Source of the DNA: CAVTWY01 sp963738575
GTDB lineage: Bacteria; Pseudomonadota; Gammaproteobacteria; Burkholderiales; Burkholderiaceae_C
Length of the DNA: 64,000 bases
Reading direction: 5' to 3'
Assembly: GCA_963738575.1 (NCBI GenBank)
Contig: CAVTWY010000001.1
Coordinates: 186,001 to 250,000, forward strand
The notes beneath the pieces are model-generated. The model had not been told where the DNA came from. It saw only the letters and a list, made by a program, of their open reading frames with translations, and did not search any database. Below are positions 56,423 to 64,000 of the stretch, in pieces; position 1 is the first letter of the stretch, and the number at the start of each line of letters is the position of its first letter. Made by a program: the position numbers and the translations under genes.

Positions 56423-57315
56423 AAGCGGGCCGCGCAAGCTCAACCGCCAAAGTCATCGCAGCCAGCACCCTGCTGTTGGCCAGCGACGCCGTCACAGCCG
56501 CGCTGGTGCCTGCAAAGGCGGCCAAGTTGTGCCACGTCTTTTTGTCGGACAGCATGGCTGATCAATGCTTGCGCTGGGCAGCCGTGCAGCCTTGGCTTCG
56601 GCCCTTGTGGCACTTGCTAGAGGCGTGCACCCACCGCGGCATCATGCGGCATTATTGGCACCGCAAGCGATGGATTGAAGCTCGTTGTCGAGCTGCGTTG
56701 ACGCAGGGTGTGCAACGCGTCATCGTGATAGGTGCGGGGTTTGACACGCTGGCGCTGCGGCTGGCGCCCGAGCACCCGGACGTGCAGTGGTTTGAGTTGG
56801 ATCATCCAGACACACAGGCTGCCAAGCAACGTGGGATGGCTGTGCATCACGTGCCACTGCCCAACAACCTGCGCATGCTGGCCTGCGATTTAACGCGTGA
56901 GGGCTTGCCGCCCCAACTGGTGCGCGATCAACTCGCCACGCTGGTGATTCTCGAAGGGCTGCTGATGTACCTGCCACAGCCAGTGGTGCAAAGCTGGTTG
57001 GCCACCCAATTGCCGTCCCTTTCGACAAAACGTGTGCGCATCATCTTCAGCTACATGGTGCTGTGGCCTCAAGGTCGCCCAGGGTTTCGCCCAGCGAGCC
57101 GCATGATCGATGCTTGGCTTCGCTGGCGGGGTGAACCCTTTGCGTGGTGGCAAGCGCCGGAGGTGTTGCAAACCGATCTGTCGGCGCAAGGTTTTGAGTG
57201 TCTTGCGCACCAGCGCCCGCCGTTTGGCGAGGGAGATTCGGCGCTGCGAGGTGCCGCTGCAACAAGTGGTTTGCAGGGTGAGAACTTGTTGGAAGCGGTG
57301 GCGCCTCCAGGGTGA
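56419..57315 (+). CDS. class I SAM-dependent methyltransferase, leucine-carboxymethyltransferase (PPM1)-like
   Basis: This 298-aa protein has the SAM motif VIVIGAGFDTLALRL and the next strand VQWFELDHPDTQAAK, both hallmarks of the PPM1/LCMT-like family. A third conserved stretch is LVILEGLLMYLP. Members methylate carboxyl or hydroxyl groups of small molecules. ATG 56419 overlaps the oxidoreductase stop, so the two are coupled, which suggests successive modification of one compound. Confidence 0.86.
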   Translation: MKAGRASSTAKVIAASTLLLASDAVTAALVPAKAAKLCHVFLSDSMADQCLRWAAVQPWLRPLWHLLEACTHRGIMRHYWHRKRWIEARCRAALTQGVQRVIVIGAGFDTLALRLAPEHPDVQWFELDHPDTQAAKQRGMAVHHVPLPNNLRMLACDLTREGLPPQLVRDQLATLVILEGLLMYLPQPVVQSWLATQLPSLSTKRVRIIFSYMVLWPQGRPGFRPASRMIDAWLRWRGEPFAWWQAPEVLQTDLSAQGFECLAHQRPPFGEGDSALRGAAATSGLQGENLLEAVAPPG

Positions 57316-57343
57316 TTCAAGTAACTCCTTAGAATCAGAGGCT

Positions 57344-58252
57344 ATGCCAGCTGTTGTCTTCGACGCCGTCGAAAAAACTTACGTCGGCGCGCGGGGCACG
57401 GTTCGTGCGCTGGGCGGTGTTTCTTTTGCCATCGAACGTGGCGAGTTCTTTGGGCTGCTCGGCCCCAATGGGGCGGGCAAAACCACGCTCATCAGCATCT
57501 TGGCGGGCCTGACCCGGGCCACCTCGGGCAGCGTGCGCGTGCTGGGCCACGACGTGGTCACCGATTTCGCGGCCGCCAGGCGGTCGCTGGGCATCGTGCC
57601 GCAAGAGTTGGTGTTTGACCCCTTTTTTAGCGTGCGCGAATCGCTGCGCATTCAAAGTGGCTACTTTGGGGTGCGCAACAACGAGGCCTGGATTGACGAG
57701 CTTTTGACGGGCCTGGGCCTGGCCGACAAAGCCGATGCCAACATGCGTCAGCTGTCGGGGGGCATGAAGCGGCGTGTGCTGGTGGCGCAGGCCCTGGTGC
57801 ATCGCCCCCCTGTGATCGTGCTGGACGAGCCCACCGCCGGGGTGGATGTGGAGCTGCGCCAAACGCTGTGGTCGTTCATCGCGCGGCTCAACCGCGAAGG
57901 GCACACAGTGTTGCTCACCACGCACTACCTGGAAGAAGCCGAAGCGCTGTGCGGACGCATCGCCATGCTCAAGCAGGGCAAGGTGGTTGCGTTGGATCGC
58001 ACGTCGGCACTGTTGGCTGGTACCGCAAGCACCATGTTGCGGTTCAAGACCGACGACCCTTTGCCGCCTGAGTTGGCGGGGCAAACGCGGGTCACGGGGC
58101 GCATCGCGCAGGTGACGGCGCACGACGCCACCGAGGTGGAAGGCATCTTGTCGCGCTTGCGCGTGGCGGGTGTGCGCATCGAAGACTTGGAGATTGGCCG
58201 CGCCGATCTTGAAGACGTGTTTTTAGAAATCATGCAAGGCAAGTCAACATGA
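57344..58252 (+). CDS. ABC-2 type exporter ATP-binding subunit (NodI/DrrA-like)
   Basis: This 302-aa ATPase has Walker A GPNGAGKTT, signature LSGGMKRRVLVAQA, Walker B VIVLDEPTAGVD and switch histidine in TTHYLEEAE. The C-terminal regulatory domain is of the DrrA/CcmA group. ATG 57344 starts MPAVVFDAVEKTY; an upstream open frame overlaps the methyltransferase and is rejected. The permease follows with a four-base overlap. Confidence 0.93.
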   Translation: MPAVVFDAVEKTYVGARGTVRALGGVSFAIERGEFFGLLGPNGAGKTTLISILAGLTRATSGSVRVLGHDVVTDFAAARRSLGIVPQELVFDPFFSVRESLRIQSGYFGVRNNEAWIDELLTGLGLADKADANMRQLSGGMKRRVLVAQALVHRPPVIVLDEPTAGVDVELRQTLWSFIARLNREGHTVLLTTHYLEEAEALCGRIAMLKQGKVVALDRTSALLAGTASTMLRFKTDDPLPPELAGQTRVTGRIAQVTAHDATEVEGILSRLRVAGVRIEDLEIGRADLEDVFLEIMQGKST

Positions 58253-59031
58253 GCGCTGCGTCCAGCCTTTGGTCGCTTGAGGGTGCAGGCACGCTGCTGT
58301 ACAAAGAGTCCCTTCGTTTTTGGAAGGTGGCGTTTCAGACCGTGGCGGCGCCCGTGTTGACGGCGGTGCTTTACCTGATGATTTTTGGCCACGTGTTGGA
58401 AGACCGCATCGAGGTCTACCCCGGCATTGGCTACACCACCTTTTTGGTGCCCGGCTTGGTGATGATGAGCGTGCTGCAAAACGCCTTTGCCAACAGCGCC
58501 AGCTCGCTGGTGCAAAGCAAGATCACGGGCAACTTGGTGTTTTTGTTGGTGTCGCCCTTGTCGCCACTGGCCTGGTTTGTGGCCTACGTGGGGGCTTCGG
58601 TGGCGCGCGGCTTGTTGGTGGGCTTGGGCGTGTACGTGGTGACCGTTTGGTTTGCCAAGCCGATGTTTGTGGAGCCTTGGTGGATTTTGATTTTTGCCGT
58701 TCTGGGCGCCACCATGCTCGGCACCCTGGGGTTGATCGCTGGGTTGTGGGCCGACAAGTTTGACCAGATGGCGGCGTTTCAGAGCTTTGCCATCATGCCC
58801 ATGACGTTTTTGTCGGGGGTGTTTTATTCGGTGCACTCGCTGCCCGCGTTTTGGCAGACGGTCAGTCACCTCAACCCCTTCTTCTACATGATCGACGGTT
58901 TTCGTCGCGGGTTTTTTGGCGTCAGTGACGTGTCGCCTTGGCTGAGTTTCGCCGTGGTGGGGGTGAGCACCATGGTGGTGTGCGCCGTGGCCATCCGGCT
59001 GCTGGCCACCGGCTACAAGATCAGGCACTGA
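58249..59031 (+). CDS. ABC-2 type exporter permease
   Basis: This 260-aa inner-membrane protein has six hydrophobic segments and the ABC2_membrane signature near the C-terminus (FQSFAIMPMTFLSGVFYS, then FWQTVSHLNPFFYMIDGFR). It pairs with the preceding ATPase. The cargo is unknown; a NodJ/KpsM-type glycolipid or a small molecule modified by the upstream oxidoreductase and methyltransferase are options. Confidence 0.92.
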   Translation: MSAASSLWSLEGAGTLLYKESLRFWKVAFQTVAAPVLTAVLYLMIFGHVLEDRIEVYPGIGYTTFLVPGLVMMSVLQNAFANSASSLVQSKITGNLVFLLVSPLSPLAWFVAYVGASVARGLLVGLGVYVVTVWFAKPMFVEPWWILIFAVLGATMLGTLGLIAGLWADKFDQMAAFQSFAIMPMTFLSGVFYSVHSLPAFWQTVSHLNPFFYMIDGFRRGFFGVSDVSPWLSFAVVGVSTMVVCAVAIRLLATGYKIRH

Positions 59032-59044
59032 GGTCCTTGAATGC

Positions 59045-59067
59045 GGGGGGGGGGGTGAATGACCCCC
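59045..59067 (+). repeat. G11 homopolymer leading into a hairpin
   Basis: A run of eleven G at 59045-59055 continues into GGGGGT (59051-59056), which pairs perfectly with ACCCCC (59062-59067) around the loop GAATG. It lies 14 bases after the ABC-2 permease stop and 81 before the next start. No U-run follows, so it is a weak terminator at best. The long G-run is prone to length change. Confidence 0.55.
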
Positions 59068-59147
59068 ATCATCACAAGCCCCAATAGGCAAAGCGCAACG
59101 CTGCGGCTAAGTTGCGGTGTTGCTTAGAGCCTCAGGAGACCCCCTCA

Positions 59148-60479
59148 ATGTTTCGTTCTGTCCTTTTGCGCTTGTCGGTGTTGCTTGCCACCCTGTTGGC
59201 AGCGCCCGCCATGGCAGGTGTGGTGACCGTGGTCACGTCGTTCCCCAAAGAGCTGACGCAGGCCTACAAAACCGCCTTCGAAAAAGCCAACCCAAGCATC
59301 AAGGTTGAGATCCTCAACAAGAACACAGTGCAGGGTATTGCTTACGTGCGTGAGCTGCCCGTGGGCCAACGCCCCGACATTTTTTGGGCCTCGGCCCCCG
59401 ATGCCTTTGAGGTGCTGGCAGGCATGAAGCTGCTGGACAACGTGGCCGACTTGGCCAACAAGTCAGCGCCAGCAAAGGTGGGCAACTACCCGATCAACAA
59501 CCCGCAGGGCCTGTACCTGGGTCAGGCCTTGGCGGGCTATGGGTTGATGTGGAACACCCGCTACATGGCGGCCAACAAATTGCCGGCACCCAAACAGTGG
59601 GCCGACCTGACGAAGCCCGCCTACTTTGGGCATGTGGCCGTCAGCTCACCTTCTCGGTCAGGCACCACGCACCTCACGGTTGAAACCATGCTGCAGGGCG
59701 AGGGGTGGGAAAAAGGTTGGTCGCAGCTGCTGCAGATCGCCGGCAATTGCGCTGCCATCACCGAACGCAGCTTTGGCGTGCCCGACGGTGTCAACAACGG
59801 GCAGTTTGGCATTGGCATGGTGATCGACTTTTTTGGTTTGGCAGGTAAGTACTCGGGGTTTCCGGTGGAGTTTGTTTACCCCGATGTCACGGCGGTGGTA
59901 CCCGCCAACATCGGCCTGATCACGGGCGGTAAAAACGCGGCCGAGGCCAAGAAGTTCATCGCGTACACGGTGTCCCTTGAAGGCCAACAGCTGCTTTACG
60001 ACCCCAAGATTTCTCGCTTGCCCATCTTGCCGCCTGCCGCCATGGGGGGCAAAACACCGCAGGGCTACCCCGACCCTTTTGAGATCGCCAAACGCGCCAA
60101 GGTGCAGTTCAACTCCGACCTGTCCGAGTCGCGCTACAACGTGGTGTCGGCCCTGTTTGACCAGACCATCACCTTTCGCATCAAAGAGCTGCAGGCCGCC
60201 ACCAAGGCCATTCACGAGGCCGAGGCTGCGATGGCCAAGAAGCCCAACCCCAAGGCGGCTGCGTTGCTGAAGGACGCGCGCCAAGCCGCCTTCACACCCG
60301 TGGTCGACAGCCAGAAGGTGGGCGACAAAGACTTTTTGTCGGTGTTTGCCGCCAACAAAAAAGACGCTGCCGTGAACAAGCGCGTGACGGGCCTGGAGGA
60401 CCACTGGAACAGCAGTGCCAAAGGCAATTACGAGCGCGCCAGGGCACTGGCAGAGCAAGCCCTGGCACTGGCTCGCTAA
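59148..60479 (+). CDS. ABC transporter periplasmic substrate-binding protein (PgtC/FbpA-like)
   Basis: This 443-aa periplasmic receptor has a signal peptide ending AMA. The mature start VVTVVTSFPKELTQAYKTAF and PDIFWASAPDAFEVL match the iron/phosphoglycerate-type binding proteins (family 1). A helical tail of about 90 residues follows the core, longer than typical FbpA. AGGAG lies upstream of ATG 59148. It is the first gene of a three-gene importer. Confidence 0.88.
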   Translation: MFRSVLLRLSVLLATLLAAPAMAGVVTVVTSFPKELTQAYKTAFEKANPSIKVEILNKNTVQGIAYVRELPVGQRPDIFWASAPDAFEVLAGMKLLDNVADLANKSAPAKVGNYPINNPQGLYLGQALAGYGLMWNTRYMAANKLPAPKQWADLTKPAYFGHVAVSSPSRSGTTHLTVETMLQGEGWEKGWSQLLQIAGNCAAITERSFGVPDGVNNGQFGIGMVIDFFGLAGKYSGFPVEFVYPDVTAVVPANIGLITGGKNAAEAKKFIAYTVSLEGQQLLYDPKISRLPILPPAAMGGKTPQGYPDPFEIAKRAKVQFNSDLSESRYNVVSALFDQTITFRIKELQAATKAIHEAEAAMAKKPNPKAAALLKDARQAAFTPVVDSQKVGDKDFLSVFAANKKDAAVNKRVTGLEDHWNSSAKGNYERARALAEQALALAR

Positions 60480-60518
60480 GCGGCCAAGCGCGCGCTCGAC
60501 CTCAGGCGCTGTGCTGGC

Positions 60519-62264
60519 GTGAGTCTCTCCACGCAACCCCTGCCACCCCCGTCGGCTTGGCACCGGCTCGGCGTGGGCGACGTGCGCCCAGGCGTTTGGT
60601 TGGCGGGCTTCTTGGTGCTCGCGTTCTTGCTGCTGTTCTTGGTGCTGCCGGTGGCACGCGTCTTCATCACGGCCTTTGTCGATGCTGACGGCTCGCCCAC
60701 GTTGGGGCACTTCGCGGCTTTTTTCTCGCAAGGTTTGATGAAAGAGTCGTTCATCAACAGCCTCTACGTGGCCACGATGTCAACGGTGATCGCGGCCTTG
60801 ATTGCCGTGCCGCTGGCCTACTTCACGGTGCGTTTTGAGTTTCGCGGCGCGCTGCTGATTCAAACACTGGGGGTGCTGCCTTTGATCATGCCGCCCTTCG
60901 TGGGTGCTGTGGCCATGCAGTTGATCTTTGGCCGTTCGGGCTCGATCAACCTGCTGCTGAGTGACGCGCTTGGCTTCACGCTGCCGATCATGGAGGGGCT
61001 CAACGGGGTTATTTTTGTCGAGTCGATCCATTACTTCCCCTTCATCCTGATGAACCTGACGGTGGCGCTGCGCGGCATCGATGGCGCCATGGAAGAAGCT
61101 GCCATGAACCTGGGTTGCCGTGGTTGGCGCTTGTTCTGGCGCGTCATTTTTCCGCTGGCGTTGCCGGGTTTTGTGGCGGGGGCTTCGCTGGTGTTTGTCA
61201 AAGTGTTTGACGACCTGGGCACGCCCCTGGTGCTGGGTCAAACCAACATGCTGGCGCCACAGGCGTACCTGCGTATCACGCAGGTGGGGCTTGAAGACCC
61301 GTTGGGTTACGTCATCAGCGTCATCATGATTGTGTTCTCGATCGCTGCGATGGCGCTGTCGGCCAAGGCCTTGCAAGGCAAGGACTACGCCACCACGCAA
61401 AAGGGCGGGGGCAGTATCCAGCGACGGCGTTTGTCGGCGATGGGCGCCGTGGCGGCCTACGGCTGGATCGCGGTGGTGCTGTTGGTGGTGTTGTCGCCGC
61501 ACCTGGGGGTGTTGTTGCTGAGCTTTGCCAAGGTGTGGAGCTTTTCGCCCTTGCCCGACGCCTACACACTTGAGCACTACGCCACGGTGTTTCAAGACTC
61601 CAGCGGCATGATTCAAAACACCTTGTTGTATTGCGGCTTGGCAGCGGGGCTGGACGTGGTGCTGGGGGTGACGATTGCCTACCTGATCTTTCGAACGTCA
61701 TTGCCGGCGCGTCAGTGGTTGGACTGGATTGCCACGGCGTCGCTTGCGGTGCCGGGCATCGTGCTGGCGATTGGGTATTTGCGCTTGTACAAGGGCGTCA
61801 CCGTGCCCGGAACCGACATCTTGCTGACAGGTACATGGGTGATGATCATGCTGGCGTATGCCGTGCGCCGGTTGCCCTATGCGCTGCGCAGTTGCGTGGC
61901 GGCCTTGCAGCAGGTGCACGTGTCGCTGGAAGAGGCGGCTGAAAGCCTGGGGGCCACCAAGCAACGCACCATCCGGCGCGTGCTGGTGCCGCTGATGGCG
62001 GGCGGTATCTTGGCAGGCTTTGTCACCAGTTTCATCACGGCCGCGGTGGAACTGTCCGCCACCATCTTGTTGACCTCGGCCGAATCGCAGGCGCCCATGA
62101 GCTATGGCATTTACCTCTACATGCAAAGCGTGGCCGGGCGTGGCCCAGGCGCGGCGCTGGGGGTGTTGGCCATTGCTGTGGTGGCGCTGGGCACGTACTT
62201 GTCGCACTTGGTCGTTGAGCGAACCCAAAGCCGGTTTGCACCCCTGCAGAAAGACGCAGCATGA
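60519..62264 (+). CDS. ABC transporter fused permease (FbpB-like)
   Basis: This 581-aa fused double permease has about twelve hydrophobic segments and two EAA-type cytoplasmic loops (EEAAMNLGCRGWRLFWRVIFPLA and EEAAESLGATKQRTIRRVLVPLM). This architecture is typical of Fe3+ and 2-aminoethylphosphonate importers. GTG 60519 begins SLSTQPLPPP. It overlaps the ATPase gene by four bases. Confidence 0.9.
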   Translation: MSLSTQPLPPPSAWHRLGVGDVRPGVWLAGFLVLAFLLLFLVLPVARVFITAFVDADGSPTLGHFAAFFSQGLMKESFINSLYVATMSTVIAALIAVPLAYFTVRFEFRGALLIQTLGVLPLIMPPFVGAVAMQLIFGRSGSINLLLSDALGFTLPIMEGLNGVIFVESIHYFPFILMNLTVALRGIDGAMEEAAMNLGCRGWRLFWRVIFPLALPGFVAGASLVFVKVFDDLGTPLVLGQTNMLAPQAYLRITQVGLEDPLGYVISVIMIVFSIAAMALSAKALQGKDYATTQKGGGSIQRRRLSAMGAVAAYGWIAVVLLVVLSPHLGVLLLSFAKVWSFSPLPDAYTLEHYATVFQDSSGMIQNTLLYCGLAAGLDVVLGVTIAYLIFRTSLPARQWLDWIATASLAVPGIVLAIGYLRLYKGVTVPGTDILLTGTWVMIMLAYAVRRLPYALRSCVAALQQVHVSLEEAAESLGATKQRTIRRVLVPLMAGGILAGFVTSFITAAVELSATILLTSAESQAPMSYGIYLYMQSVAGRGPGAALGVLAIAVVALGTYLSHLVVERTQSRFAPLQKDAA

Positions 62265-63199
62265 ACAAAGTCAGTGTGCAGTGCCGGCACTTGCGCCTGT
62301 CGTACGGCGCCACCGACGTGCTCAAGGACGTGAGCCTGGACATTGCGCCGGGTGAATTTTTTGCCTTGCTGGGCCCCTCGGGGTCGGGCAAGAGCACCTT
62401 GTTGCGTGTGATCGCCGGGTTTGCCAAGCACCAGCAGGGTGAACTGTTGATCGACGGCAAGGACGTGTCCGGCCAAGCGCCGTGGGACCGCAACGTCGGC
62501 ATGGTGTTTCAGAGCTACGCGCTGTGGCCGCACCTGACGGTTTGGGACAACGTGGCCTTTGGGCTGGTGGAGCGCAAGGTTGACAAAGCCACCCTGAAGC
62601 AAAAGGTGGGCGCGGCGCTTGAGTTGGTGGGCCTTTCGGCCTTGGGCCAACGCAAGCCCAACCAGTTGTCGGGTGGGCAGCAGCAGCGCGTGGCGCTGGC
62701 GCGCACCATCGTGATCGAGCCGCAGGTGCTGTTGCTTGACGAGCCCCTGTCCAACCTGGACAAATCGTTGCGCGTGCAGATGCGCCAAGAGCTGCTTGCG
62801 ATGCAGCGCCGCCTGGGGTTGACCACGATCTTTGTCACGCACGACCAAGAAGAAGCCATGACCACCGCCGACCGCATGGCCGTGCTCGACCAAGGGGTGG
62901 TGCAGCAGGTGGGGGCACCCATCGAGCTGTACGACGACCCGGCCAACCGCTTTGTGGCCAACTTCGTTGGCACCACCAACGTGTTGGTGGGCACCGTGCT
63001 GGCGCGTCAATCCGATGGCGTTCGCTTGGGTGTGGAAGGCATGGGCGACCTTTGGGTGCCGCATGGTGCAGCCACGTCAGGGCACAAGCGCCCCGAGATG
63101 GCGGACGGCGACGAGGTCACGCTTAGCTTTCGCCCGCAGTCACTCCAACTTGCGGTGGCCAATACAACACCATCGCCAACGCCAACGCTGAGTCACTGA
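62261..63199 (+). CDS. ABC transporter ATP-binding protein (FbpC-like), C-terminus cut by frameshift
   Basis: This 312-aa ATPase has Walker A GPSGSGKST, signature LSGGQQQRVALART, Walker B VLLLDEPLSNLD and the switch histidine in VTHDQEEAM. Its TOBE-like C-terminal region ends early in a repetitive VANTTPSPTPTLSH; the rest of the TOBE domain continues in another frame (63127-63399). The nucleotide-binding domain is intact, so the protein could still work, but the regulatory part is altered. Confidence 0.88.
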   Translation: MNKVSVQCRHLRLSYGATDVLKDVSLDIAPGEFFALLGPSGSGKSTLLRVIAGFAKHQQGELLIDGKDVSGQAPWDRNVGMVFQSYALWPHLTVWDNVAFGLVERKVDKATLKQKVGAALELVGLSALGQRKPNQLSGGQQQRVALARTIVIEPQVLLLDEPLSNLDKSLRVQMRQELLAMQRRLGLTTIFVTHDQEEAMTTADRMAVLDQGVVQQVGAPIELYDDPANRFVANFVGTTNVLVGTVLARQSDGVRLGVEGMGDLWVPHGAATSGHKRPEMADGDEVTLSFRPQSLQLAVANTTPSPTPTLSH

Positions 63200-63399
63200 C
63201 CGATGGGCGCACAGTGCAGCTGGAAGGCGTGGTGGCTTCGAGCGAATTTTTGGGCGAGTTCACCCGCTACCACGTGATGGTGGGCACGCAGCCCATCATC
63301 GTTGACCAAACGCACCATGCCGGCATGGCACGGTTGGTGCAGGGCAGTGCCGTTGGATTGCAGCTGGAGCCATCGCATTTGCGGTGGCTGCGCGGCTGA
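63127..63399 (+). pseudogene. out-of-frame TOBE-domain remnant of the FbpC-like ATPase
   Basis: In the -1 frame after the ATPase the sequence reads ANAESLTDGRTVQLEG then VVASSEFLGEFTRYHV and ends HLRWLRG at TGA 63397-63399. This is a recognisable TOBE domain of iron-type ATPases. This frame is open only after a TAG at about 63124-63126, so the break lies between about 63127 and 63198. A one-base deletion in that interval would explain it. Confidence 0.7.
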
Positions 63400-63443
63400 A
63401 AATCGAGCGGGCGACGGCACGCATGGGCAGCGCATGGGTGGCG

Positions 63444-64000
63444 CTAGGGCCAGCTTGGTGCCCGCTTCTCAATAAACGCCTGCACCCCTTCCAACGCGGT
63501 AGCCTCCATCATGTTGCACGCCATGGTGTTGCCAGCGTCGTCGTAGGCGGCGGCCATGCCCACCTCCAGTTGGCGGTAAAACAGTTGCTTGCCCATCGCC
63601 ACCGCCACACGCGGCTTGGCCAAGATGCTGTCGATCAGCTCGGCCACCGTGGCGTCCAATGCTGCCGCGTCGGCCACGCGATTCACGAGGCCTTTGTCGC
63701 GCGCCTCTTGGGCGCTGATGAAGGCGCCGGTGACCAGCATCTCGAAGGCGTCTTTGCGGCTCAGGTTGCGCGACAGTGCCACGCTGGGCGTTGAACAAAA
63801 CAGGCCCAAGTTGACACCGCTGACGGCAAAGCGCGCATCGCTCGACAGCCACGGCCAAGTCGCACATGGCCACCAGTTGGCAGCCGGCCGCGGTGGCCAT
63901 GCCTTGCACCTTGGCAATGACGGGCACCGGCAGGCGCTGAAGGCTCAGCATCATGGCGGTGCAGCGGTCAAACAGGGCTTGGTAGTACGCCAGGGACGGC
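63444..64000 (-). pseudogene. enoyl-CoA hydratase/isomerase gene, partial and frameshifted
   Basis: The frame enters from the window edge as YYQALFDRCTAMMLSLQRLPVPVIAKV, then MATAAGCQLVAMCDLAVAV, the oxyanion-hole region of the crotonase family. A single-base change near 63838-63843 (coding GTGGCTGTCGAGC, where GTGGCGTCGAGC would keep frame) shifts to SSDARFAVSGVNLGLFCSTP and onward to a normal C-terminus FIEKRAPSWP. The 5' end lies outside the window. Confidence 0.75.

Noticed and set aside
59051..59067. Rho-independent terminator after the ABC-2 permease
   Set aside because: The stem is good but no T-run follows, so it is reported as a repeat and not as a terminator.

Overview
The window looks like a chromosomal segment of a Burkholderiales betaproteobacterium, most likely Comamonadaceae. 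The basis is GC-rich coding sequence, a tripartite tricarboxylate (Tct/Bug) transporter, a polyhydroxyalkanoate granule-region protein, the mlaFEDACB order, and pilMNOPQ followed by aroK. I saw no rRNA, tRNA, CRISPR array, phage or plasmid genes. Starts were re-chosen from Shine-Dalgarno sites, stop/start overlaps and family N-termini.

Layout: 1-631 is the end of an outer-membrane barrel protein. 646-7794 is a complete System I cytochrome c maturation operon, ccmABCDEFGHI, including a 54-residue ccmD. 7831-9153 is a membrane-anchored iron-sulfur flavoprotein whose fold appears circularly permuted. 9438-10079 is an orphan NarL/LuxR-type response regulator. 10080-10552 holds two related inverted-repeat elements, and mrcA (PBP1A) runs back from 12910. 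13221-18391 is pilMNOPQ, followed by an Ig-like lipoprotein and aroK.

20643-29859 is a minus-strand catabolic island: two TIM-barrel epimerases, a DUF993 aldolase-like protein, a Gfo/Idh oxidoreductase, an enolase-superfamily protein, TctA-TctB-TctC and a TetR regulator. It separates aroK from aroB (29953), which are normally adjacent. Two sigma70-like promoters, each carrying a similar operator-like sequence, lie before tctC and before tetR, so the island appears self-regulated. Sugar-acid uptake, dehydration/epimerisation and aldol cleavage is the most economical reading, but the substrate is unknown.

After aroB come a REP-transposase-like protein that has lost its catalytic histidines, gltBD (glutamate synthase), mlaFEDACB (retrograde phospholipid transport), zwf/tal/pgi (hexose and pentose phosphate metabolism), an M20 amidohydrolase, a molybdopterin oxidoreductase and a zinc aminopeptidase lipoprotein. 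A storage-lipid group follows (PHA granule-region protein, acyl-CoA-binding protein, WS/DGAT acyltransferase), then a frameshifted TPR gene, a TetR regulator, an FAD oxidoreductase with a methyltransferase, an ABC-2 exporter, an Fbp/Pgt-type ABC importer and a broken enoyl-CoA hydratase at the edge. Three single-base frame breaks fall in the last 10 kb, so assembly error is a real alternative to gene decay there.
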